From NCBI GenBank assembly GCA_044225555.1, contig JBGAIM010000024.1, positions 1 through 64,000 on the forward strand: 64,000 nucleotides of DNA, given 5' to 3'. The stretch comes from JADLHS01 sp044225555 (GTDB lineage Bacteria; Verrucomicrobiota; Verrucomicrobiia; Limisphaerales; JADLHS01). Below the pieces are notes generated by a model. The model was not told where the DNA came from. It saw nothing but the letters and a program-made list of their open reading frames with translations, and did no database searches. Positions 57,388 through 64,000 of this stretch are shown here, piece by piece; position 1 is the stretch's first letter; each line of letters starts with the position of its first letter. A program made the translations under genes and the position numbers.

Positions 57388-58266
57388 TCAGCGGTCAGGC
57401 GTTGCCGCGCCGGGCGGAACTTTGTTTCCGTCGAGGTAATCCAATGCAGTGTTCAGCACCTCGGCTCCGGGAATGGCGTGTTTCATCCCGGGCACTTCAA
57501 GGTAAAAGACGTTTCGGAACCCCTCGTGCTGGAAACCCTTTTCCAAAACAACTTTCGTGTTCTCGCGGTTCACGTCGTTTTCACCGGTCAGCAATACAAA
57601 ACGTCCGTTCTTTTTGGCCAGGGGCAGCACACGGGGATCCGGGAGATAAGTGGCCGGGTAAAACTGCTCCCGCGCAAACGGAATCTCCTGGTAGAAATCA
57701 ACCCCGCAAACGCACACGGTCCCGGTAAAAATATCCGCATACGCCACGCCGAGGATGCTGGCCACCCGCGCGCCACCGGAGAAACCCCCGACGTAAATCC
57801 GCTTTCGCTCGATGGTGAATCGCCGGCACATGTTGCAGGTCGCATCCAGCGCAAGGCGGACCCGGTCAAAGGTGCGGCGGTTGTTGCCCGAATTGTGTGC
57901 GCTGACCACGAGCAACCTATGCTTGGCCAGTTCCGGCTCCCAGTCCGAAGGAATCCGCGCGTCCTCGGCCGGGCTGATCCAGACGAAAAGTCCCCAGGCC
58001 GTGTTGGTGGCATAGGCTGCCGGCTGGATGATTTGGAACTGTTCTTTGGTAATGTCGTAATCCGGCACCGCCGCGCCGCTCCCCGCTCCCAGCCGGCGCA
58101 GGACTTCGGTTCGGGATGCATACGGGGCTGCTTCACTAAACTGCACTTCGGTGCGGCCCGGAGCGACGGTGTTGGTGCCAGAACCTTCGGCGGCAGCCAC
58201 CGTCAGGGGCAGGGCGTGAATCAGCAGAATCGCAAGGCGCGAGATATTCTGTCTGAGCTTCTTCAC
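57388..58266 (-). CDS. Secreted alpha/beta-hydrolase (esterase/depolymerase-like)
   Basis: 292 residues with signal peptide (MKKLRQNISRLAILLIHALP...AAA). Nucleophile elbow GGFSGGARVAS, acid region LLTGENDVNRENT and catalytic His in PGMKHAIPG give a full triad. The general form is that of PHB-depolymerase or feruloyl-esterase-like enzymes. Start overlaps the stop of the upstream GH106-like gene, so the two are co-translated and may act on one polysaccharide, removing ester groups and sugars. Confidence 0.83.
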   Translation of the reverse strand: MKKLRQNISRLAILLIHALPLTVAAAEGSGTNTVAPGRTEVQFSEAAPYASRTEVLRRLGAGSGAAVPDYDITKEQFQIIQPAAYATNTAWGLFVWISPAEDARIPSDWEPELAKHRLLVVSAHNSGNNRRTFDRVRLALDATCNMCRRFTIERKRIYVGGFSGGARVASILGVAYADIFTGTVCVCGVDFYQEIPFAREQFYPATYLPDPRVLPLAKKNGRFVLLTGENDVNRENTKVVLEKGFQHEGFRNVFYLEVPGMKHAIPGAEVLNTALDYLDGNKVPPGAATPDR

Positions 58267-61109
58267 TGCCGTTCAAGAATTTTTACAGGCCCGAAAAGGC
58301 CGGACTCCATCAGTTTCGTGTCGGCGGTGAGTTTGCGGATGTTGGTCCGGGTGCGCCGTTGTGCGAGGGGCAGGGAGGCGTCGCCGATGATGCGGTTGGG
58401 CCAGAAGTTCACGACTTCGATTTCAAGCTGGTTCGCCCATGGTTTCACAGCGCCCGAGATGTCCACGCGGAACGGCGGCGACCAGGTGATGCCGCAGGAC
58501 TTGCCGTTGAGTTTGACTTCGGCCAGTTCGCGCACATTGCCGAGGTCGAGGAACAACGCCGAGCGCGGATTGCGGATTGCGGAGTCCGGGAGGTCGAAGG
58601 TCTTGGTGTAAGTCGCGGTGCCAGAGTAGAACTTGATACCTCTCTCGGGGCGGGCGGTCCAACTCACGAGCTGCTCGAAGGTCGCGGACTCCGGGCCGCC
58701 CCATTTGGGATCGAACTTCACGGTCCAGGGGCCGGCGAGTTCGGTCAGCGGCGTGAATTGAGGTGAATTGCTCGTGGCGGTGGCGGGGTGTTTCGCGGCG
58801 GGGTCGCGGAAGATGACGAACCACGAGCCGCAGGGTGCGAAGTCGAGGGGTATGGTGGTGCGCCCGTCGTTCTCTTCATAGGCGGTGGCGAACTGGTGCG
58901 CGCCGGTCACGGGATTCCACAACTCAGGCGCTTTGCCGGCGACGCGAAATGTGCAACGCACGTTGTCCTGGTTGGTGGATCGGTTCGCGACGAAATAAAT
59001 GTCTGCGCTCTCCACGACGCGGTGAAGGTAGTTGAACTGTGCCGGGAGATTCGTTCCCACAATCTCAAAGTCCGGCTTCACGCCTTTCGCCAGCAGGACA
59101 TCGCGGGCCGCGCGGTCGGCAATGATCAGCTTCTGGCCCCAGAGTTCATCCGCGAGTTGTTTTACCTCCGCGTCGTTCTGTGCGGCGTTGTTAAGTCCAC
59201 TCGCCCGCGCGGGTTTTGTGCCGACCACAGTTGCGCCGGCGGCGACCAGTTCCTTCACCTTGCGCAGCACCGGGAGCGAGATGGTGGTCCGATTGGGCAA
59301 CGCCAAAAGGCGATAGCTCATGCCATCGGGCAGAAGAATCCGGCCATCCTTGACGCTGGCCCGCGTGAGCACGGCTTCCTCCGTGATCACATCGTAATCG
59401 TAGCCGCGCCCGACCCACGCGGGATCGCTCCGGCGGAGTTGGGAAAAGTTGGGCACATGGTCGCCGTAGTAATAAGCGACGTCGGCGACGAACAGGCCTT
59501 GTTGCAAGAGGGACTGGCAGCGGTTGAGGTAGTCAAAGAACGGCGCGGATTTGTTCCACCACGTTACGTTTGGATTAAGGTGCGTGCCGGCGAAGTATTG
59601 TTGACCAGGGAGGCCTTCGCTCGCCGGCGAGCAGACGAACGCGTGCCAGACGAGCAGGTTCAAACCTTCGGTGCTGGCGTGATCGAACGAGGGCTTGAGG
59701 TTGTCCCACAAAGTTTCCTGCCAGTGCGGTCCGATGGTGGTGAAGCCTTCGGCAAGGACGAGTTTGCGTCCGTAGGTGTGCGCGGCGGAGGCGGGTTGCT
59801 TGACGAAGAAACGATTTTCATCACCCAGGCGATGACGCCAGGACCACGCCCAGAACTCGCTCATGGGCGCGTCGTTGAAGCCGAGGCATTGTTGTGCATC
59901 AATCGGTACGGCGTGCGGTCCGCCGCTCTCGGGGTGAATGAACAGGCCGTGCTGGTGGGCGCGCTCCTTGAATATCTTGAAGTGATTGTCAATCGCGAGA
60001 TCACCCATCGTGCGGCGGAAGTCGTGCAGGAAGCGATTGCTGTCGTCGCGGCTGTTGATGATTTTTCCGGCAATCACCGGCAGCCATGGCAACAGATCGT
60101 AGCCGCGGCGCTGTTTGAATTCCTCACGCAGTGTCGGAGTCCAGTTCGCGACTTCAACTTCCCAACTGTCCGTGTGCAGATACTTGAGCGACTTGCCCGC
60201 GAGCGGACCCGCGTCGGCGATGAGTGGTTCGACGACGGCGTTCCAGTAGCGATTGAAGGCGCCGGCATCGAACGGGTCAATTGCGTAGCCGTCCCAGCCC
60301 TGACTGCACGTCGAGACGCGGCAGTGATCGTTCAGCGTGAAACCGAGGCGCAGCACCTGCCAGTCGCCGGCGGGCACGTCCCAGCGCAAGGTGCCGTCGG
60401 GTTCGAGTTTGCCGGTCAAGTCTAGGATGTCCGCGGCACGAGCGTCTTCTTCACCGGCTGTGGCTGAGAACTCCTGGAACAGCGGCGTGCTGTCCGGGGC
60501 GGAGAAGGGGACGAGCGCCTTGATCAGGGCTTTTTGCTCCTGGTTTTGGATGGGCCTGCGGTTGGGCGGCAGGTTGGTCCGCACCCGGTAGGCGAGGACA
60601 AACAGGTCGCGGTAGAAATTGTCGCGGCCCAGGGGCCGGGTGAGCTTGGCGGTGAAATCGGCCGGACCCGTGACGCGGGATTCCGTCCAGACGAGTTTCT
60701 TGGGCGCGTCGTCAGCGGTGACCATTGGCCCGCCGAGATTCCAGCCGCTCTGGATGTTGAGACTCATTTCGAGGCCGAGGCGGTCGGCTTCGAGGAGCGT
60801 GTGCTTGTAAAGCTCGCGCCAGGCCGGGGAGAAAAAAGTCGGGCCGTGAGGGGCTCGGTCATTGCCGTCCTGACTGGAGCCGTCGGCGTCGCAGATCAGC
60901 GCGCCGCCGAAACCTTTGGCTTTCATCTCGACGAGGTCGCGGGTGATGGAGTTGCTGGTGACGTTGCCATTGAGCCACCACCAATAGGCGCGCAAGCGGG
61001 CGGCGAGCGGAGGATGGTTCCAGTCGCTTTCGAGGCTTTCCGCCGGCAGGTGACCGGGCCATACCGCCAGCAGAATCAAGGTGCGGAGCAGGACACGTCG
61101 GGCGTTCAT
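58263..61109 (-). CDS. GH106-like glycoside hydrolase (alpha-L-rhamnosidase type)
   Basis: 948 residues with signal peptide (MNARRVLLRTLILLAVWPGHLPA). AYWWWLNGNVTSNSITRDLVEMKAKGFGGALI is the opening of the GH106/'glycosyl hydrolase' TIM-barrel family. Then LHTDSWEVEVANWTPTLREEFKQRRGYDLLPWLPV holds acidic catalytic candidates. Galactose-binding-like C-terminal domains end it (YTKTFDLPDSAI, then LFLDLGNVRELAEVKLNG). Likely cleaves rhamnosyl or related linkages in plant or algal glycans. An in-frame repeat (SAIRNPRSA) sits at bases 58555-58585. Alternative start at 61148. Confidence 0.85.
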   Translation of the reverse strand: MNARRVLLRTLILLAVWPGHLPAESLESDWNHPPLAARLRAYWWWLNGNVTSNSITRDLVEMKAKGFGGALICDADGSSQDGNDRAPHGPTFFSPAWRELYKHTLLEADRLGLEMSLNIQSGWNLGGPMVTADDAPKKLVWTESRVTGPADFTAKLTRPLGRDNFYRDLFVLAYRVRTNLPPNRRPIQNQEQKALIKALVPFSAPDSTPLFQEFSATAGEEDARAADILDLTGKLEPDGTLRWDVPAGDWQVLRLGFTLNDHCRVSTCSQGWDGYAIDPFDAGAFNRYWNAVVEPLIADAGPLAGKSLKYLHTDSWEVEVANWTPTLREEFKQRRGYDLLPWLPVIAGKIINSRDDSNRFLHDFRRTMGDLAIDNHFKIFKERAHQHGLFIHPESGGPHAVPIDAQQCLGFNDAPMSEFWAWSWRHRLGDENRFFVKQPASAAHTYGRKLVLAEGFTTIGPHWQETLWDNLKPSFDHASTEGLNLLVWHAFVCSPASEGLPGQQYFAGTHLNPNVTWWNKSAPFFDYLNRCQSLLQQGLFVADVAYYYGDHVPNFSQLRRSDPAWVGRGYDYDVITEEAVLTRASVKDGRILLPDGMSYRLLALPNRTTISLPVLRKVKELVAAGATVVGTKPARASGLNNAAQNDAEVKQLADELWGQKLIIADRAARDVLLAKGVKPDFEIVGTNLPAQFNYLHRVVESADIYFVANRSTNQDNVRCTFRVAGKAPELWNPVTGAHQFATAYEENDGRTTIPLDFAPCGSWFVIFRDPAAKHPATATSNSPQFTPLTELAGPWTVKFDPKWGGPESATFEQLVSWTARPERGIKFYSGTATYTKTFDLPDSAIRNPRSALFLDLGNVRELAEVKLNGKSCGITWSPPFRVDISGAVKPWANQLEIEVVNFWPNRIIGDASLPLAQRRTRTNIRKLTADTKLMESGLFGPVKILERQ
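58555..58585. repeat. Dispersed in-frame repeat, family A, copy 3 (in GH106-like gene)
   Basis: Plus-strand words GAGCGCGGATTGCGGATTG and GCGGAGT, the same unit as in prpD and the SDR gene but in opposite orientation relative to its host gene, so it codes IRNPRSA instead of RNAERG. Confidence 0.55.
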
Positions 61110-61166
61110 CGTGCGTGATGGTTTAGCCCGGATGAGCAGAGTCCACAAGGATATCAGACGCCGCGG

Positions 61167-61628
61167 TCAGTTGGCAGGCGTGGTTTCCAGCCGGTGCTGG
61201 ACATCTTCCAGCAGCTTCTGATACGGGCGATGGCTCAGTGACATGATGCGGCGTTCCGAGCGAAAACTGGGATTCGTTGGATCTTGCACGACGTACACAT
61301 CCGCCCGGAGCAGGGTGGTATCCGACGTCAATTCCTGGAGGCGTACTTTGACTTCCATCATCATGCCGTCGTTCATCCAGTCACCATATTTGAGTTTCTC
61401 GCCGGTGCTCGCGGGCCGGTCAAAATTCAACTGGGTCGCGGAATTGGTGCGCAACCGGTAGGCTTGTTCGGCGAACACGACGACGGTCGTCGTCCAGATT
61501 CGATCCAGTGAATGTCCCTTGATCTCCACCGCCGCGTCGCTCGAACTGCCGGGCTTGCTGGACTGGCAGCCCACGACCAACAGAAGGGCCAGCAACCCGA
61601 GCCAGCACACGGCACATGGTATTTTCAT
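61167..61628 (-). CDS. Lipoprotein, function unknown
   Basis: 153 residues. Lipobox VVGC after MKIPCAVCWLGLLALLL. The mature protein has alternating beta/alpha content (RIWTTTVVVFAEQAYRLRTN; MMMEVKVRLQELTSDTTLLRADVYVV) and ends in a helical segment. No named family. The ATG at 61628 is chosen because it starts the lipoprotein signal; the frame runs upstream to 61715. Lies 57 bp upstream of the GH106-like gene on the same strand. Confidence 0.78.
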   Translation of the reverse strand: MKIPCAVCWLGLLALLLVVGCQSSKPGSSSDAAVEIKGHSLDRIWTTTVVVFAEQAYRLRTNSATQLNFDRPASTGEKLKYGDWMNDGMMMEVKVRLQELTSDTTLLRADVYVVQDPTNPSFRSERRIMSLSHRPYQKLLEDVQHRLETTPAN

Positions 61629-61718
61629 CGTCACGCGAATTTCCCGCCGTTCAGTCCGGCGATACTCAGCCGGGCAAAATGGATTCAACCCATCTGCCCG
61701 GGTCCGCCGGGTCACTGG

Positions 61719-62273
61719 TTAATGACTGATGCGCAGACCCTGGAGTGCTTCATTCACCGCTCCCTGGATATTAGCCGCCCGGACTTCGGCGGTCGGATTG
61801 GCGAGGAGAGGTTTCGTGGCGTAGTTGCGCTTGAGTAGTTTGTTGGTACGGGAATCAATGAGGTCAATCACGATGGTGCCGGCCTCGAAGTAATTCGGGT
61901 TCTTGTTCTGCGTGTACTTCTCGTGGGCGATCTCGTCCAAAGCGGAGACGTCGCGGCCGTAACCAAAGTAATCGTTGATGGAGGTGGTGGTGGCGTTGTT
62001 GCCGGCAATGATGAGGTAGGCCACCGTGACGTCGCCGCCTGTCGCCACCCGGGCAACGCCTTGCGCACCCAGGTTGGCGGTGATCGCCTCCTGAACCAGC
62101 TTGTGGACCTCGGCGCGTTGATCGGTGTCGGCGGGTTGCGGCCGTCCGGCGGTATTGACGAACGAGAAGGTCGCGGCCTTGATCGGGCCGTGATCCACTT
62201 TGGTGGGGGTGGAACTGCAACCGGCAAACAGCAGGGTGGCGAGGCTTAAGACAGCGAGGGAGGCGATTTTCAT
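61719..62273 (-). CDS. DUF4136-like lipoprotein
   Basis: 184 residues with lipobox FAGC (MKIASLAVLSLATLLFAGCS). TFSFVNTAGRPQPADTDQRAEVHKLVQEAITANLGAQGV and DVTVAYLI follow the DUF4136 pattern, as does GTIVIDLIDSRTNKLL. Periplasmic or outer-membrane inner leaflet. Function of the family unknown. Same strand and close to the lipoprotein at 61167. Confidence 0.8.
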   Translation of the reverse strand: MKIASLAVLSLATLLFAGCSSTPTKVDHGPIKAATFSFVNTAGRPQPADTDQRAEVHKLVQEAITANLGAQGVARVATGGDVTVAYLIIAGNNATTTSINDYFGYGRDVSALDEIAHEKYTQNKNPNYFEAGTIVIDLIDSRTNKLLKRNYATKPLLANPTAEVRAANIQGAVNEALQGLRISH

Positions 62274-62389
62274 GATGCGAGTTTGGAATGCGGTCGTGTG
62301 TTGGTCTGGTTTGAAATTAGATTGTCAGGTTGCGCGCAAAGCTAAACATCTCTGGTGGCAATAGCAACCTTGGAGGCAGGCGTGCCGGT

Positions 62390-63775
62390 TCAATCGCGCG
62401 TCACTTTCTTCCCGAAGACCCGGTAGCTGAGTCCGGCCAGCACCGCGCCGACGAGGAAAATGACAATCAGAGCGATACCGCGATGGAAGGCGCGGTCCAC
62501 CACGCGATCGGCCTTGGCCGTGGCTTCGTCGCTCAACTTGGTGAGTTGGGTGACGTTTTGATTTGCCGTGGTCAACAGTGTGTTCAGGTCTCGGGACATG
62601 CTGCCGATCTGGTCGGCGACCTTGCCGTAGTCGAGAATGTTAAAGGGCGGCGAGTTGGTATCCGGCACGGAGTTGGTGTCCGGCTCGCCCACTCCGAAGC
62701 GTTTCATGAGTCCGTCGAAAGTGGTGATGGTGGTGTTGAGCGAGTCGGACATCTTCGCACCTGATACCAAGGTGCGATTCACTTCAGTGCTCAGGTCGTG
62801 CAACTTGCCCTCTTGTTGTTCGAGTGCGGCGAGGATGGCCTTCCGTTCGGCGGTGAGGCGATCGGGTAATTCGGCGGCGGTCTGGCTGATGCGTTCGGCG
62901 CTGTCGCTGATCTTGGTGGTGTTGGTCAGGACCAGTTGCGCCTCCGGGACGTGGGCCAGTTGATAGGCCAGCAACTCGGTCTGGAAGCGTAACAAGAAAG
63001 GCATGCGTTGAAAGGTGAACATGGCGCGCTCGGCGAACAGACGCGTTTGCGTGACCTCACGCACCGCGGGGTCCAGTCCGATGGTCGGATCCAGGCCCAT
63101 CAGGGTGAACACACTGTTCAGGTCTCCCTTTCGCTCTTTGCTGCCCGCGACCAGCGACGCCAGTTCGTGTGGCCGGGCGAGAAACCCTTCGCGTATTGCC
63201 GGATTCTGGGCGTACCATTCTTTGATGCCGCTGCGTAGTTCCTTCAGTTGTTCGGGCTTCAGCACCGTGGCCGCGAGGTCCCAGGCGTTGGTTTCCAGAG
63301 TCCGGGCGTTCTCCAACCACAGGCCAAAGGCCTGTCCTCCGGGGGTCTTGAGCCAGTAATCCTCAATGGTCATGCGTGTGAGCGTGTTCATCGTCACCAG
63401 ATCGAGCAGGTTCGCGTAGGGATTGGGCCCGCTCGCAATCGCCACCACGGCGGACACGGACATCAGCTTCAATTGGAGCGCCTGGATGCGGCCCTGCTCC
63501 GTGCCGATGCTGCGCGCGTAATCGTCAAGGGACTGCACCGTGCGGCCGGAGAAGTCATCGCTGAAGCGGGTGATCCGATTCTGCAGATCGATTGGGTCCA
63601 ATTGACTCGACCGGTTGGCGGTGGGCACGACGGCGTTGACCACCCGTTGCGGAGTCTGGAGGACGGTGCAGCCTGGATTGAGAACCACGAGCGCGAGCAA
63701 CAACAGTATCCCCGCCCGATAACGCTGAAGGCCGCGCCGCCAATGCCAATTGTTTCCCCGACCGGATTTGATCAT
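62390..63775 (-). CDS. Membrane-anchored coiled-coil protein
   Basis: 461 residues. Basic N-terminus then a membrane or lipoprotein-type segment (AGILLLLALVVLNPGC, Cys at the end of a lipobox-like LNPGC). A long helical region with coiled coil in the C-terminal half (ERISQTAAELPDRLTAERKAILAALEQQEG), then a final membrane helix (GIALIVIFLVGAVLAGLSYRVFG). Such a two-anchor, coiled-coil layout suits an envelope-spanning or chemoreceptor-like scaffold, but no family is recognised. ATG at 63775; the frame extends to 63901. Confidence 0.72.
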   Translation of the reverse strand: MIKSGRGNNWHWRRGLQRYRAGILLLLALVVLNPGCTVLQTPQRVVNAVVPTANRSSQLDPIDLQNRITRFSDDFSGRTVQSLDDYARSIGTEQGRIQALQLKLMSVSAVVAIASGPNPYANLLDLVTMNTLTRMTIEDYWLKTPGGQAFGLWLENARTLETNAWDLAATVLKPEQLKELRSGIKEWYAQNPAIREGFLARPHELASLVAGSKERKGDLNSVFTLMGLDPTIGLDPAVREVTQTRLFAERAMFTFQRMPFLLRFQTELLAYQLAHVPEAQLVLTNTTKISDSAERISQTAAELPDRLTAERKAILAALEQQEGKLHDLSTEVNRTLVSGAKMSDSLNTTITTFDGLMKRFGVGEPDTNSVPDTNSPPFNILDYGKVADQIGSMSRDLNTLLTTANQNVTQLTKLSDEATAKADRVVDRAFHRGIALIVIFLVGAVLAGLSYRVFGKKVTRD

Positions 63776-63918
63776 GGGCCGCAGGCTAACAGGTTTTTTT
63801 TCGGTCGTCACCAAGGTTGCGCAGACCGGAGTGTTCTGCACCCATAATCGCAGTTGCTTCAGCTCAAGATTCGCTTGGCTAAGACAACCTGCGGCTGCCA
63901 CAATGGGCAGGTTGAGCC

Positions 63919-64000
63919 ATGAAGATCCTGCTCGCTCCCATTCTGATGATCACTGCGATGAATGCCACCGCCGCTCTGGCGGCGGAAAAACCGGACCCCA
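63919..64000 (+). CDS. Secreted protein, 5' fragment (runs off the window)
   Basis: An ATG at 63919 opens a frame that stays open to the last base. The 27 visible residues (MKILLAPILMITAMNATAAL, then AAEKPDP) are a clear Sec signal peptide with AALA/AA cleavage. Divergent from the coiled-coil gene, 143 bp apart. Product cannot be named. Confidence 0.6.
   Translation, partial: MKILLAPILMITAMNATAALAAEKPDP

Noticed and set aside
58788..60425. 545-codon plus-strand open frame
   Set aside because: Antisense shadow of the GH106-like gene, which has clear domains and a signal peptide.

Overview
The window looks like chromosomal DNA of a GC-rich Gram-negative bacterium of the Verrucomicrobiota, probably near Pedosphaera/Limisphaerales. 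Lineage is inferred from a 2,379-residue lamin-tail/CotH surface protein, FYRLR-type C-termini, DUF2961 and GH106-like hydrolases, tandem ABC-2 permeases that share one N-terminal motif, and short palindromic repeats that run in frame through genes. No rRNA is present, so this stays an inference.

Layout. 1-6276: the end of a sensor kinase, then a sigma54 enhancer-binding regulator, a beta-barrel-like protein and a second kinase in one operon, flanked by two small secreted proteins. The downstream one has a near-consensus -24/-12 promoter with two upstream dyads, and the upstream one has a weaker -24/-12 match. 6307-8619: secreted beta-propeller. 8756-13347: DUF2892 protein and an RND efflux adaptor/pump pair. 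13431-18324: three tandem paralogous ABC-2 permeases. 18392-18484: tRNA-Ser(GCT).

18456-29659: an 11.2 kb integrated element bounded by 37-bp direct repeats (attL/attR) made of the tRNA-Ser 3' end. It carries a tyrosine integrase, an adenylation-domain-only ligase-like protein, a DUF4145 protein, a leftward module (HTH, S49 peptidase, secreted protein, coiled-coil protein, tape-measure-like protein, small membrane protein), a replication-initiator-like gene with ten alternating GGCAAC/GTTGCC half-sites, small DNA-binding proteins, and a tRNA-like fold. No terminase, portal or capsid gene is recognisable, so it resembles a phage satellite or reduced prophage.

29660-47049: DUF4202, an RlmI-like methyltransferase, the giant LTD/CotH protein, a DUF2961 (GH172-type) protein, a GspF/PilC-like protein, and methylcitrate-cycle genes prpB-prpC-(membrane protein)-prpD with an SDR. 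47134-57354: an LptF/G-type permease divergent from a MoxR-DUF58-DUF4381-BatA-BatB/C-BatD-BatE (aerotolerance-type) operon, which is interrupted by an unrelated 200-residue gene. 57388-64000: an alpha/beta hydrolase coupled to a GH106-like glycosidase, two lipoproteins, a membrane-anchored coiled-coil protein, and the start of a secreted protein at the edge.

The most promising material for new biology is the capsid-less element at tRNA-Ser, the self-contained sigma54 envelope regulon, and the dispersed in-frame repeats.
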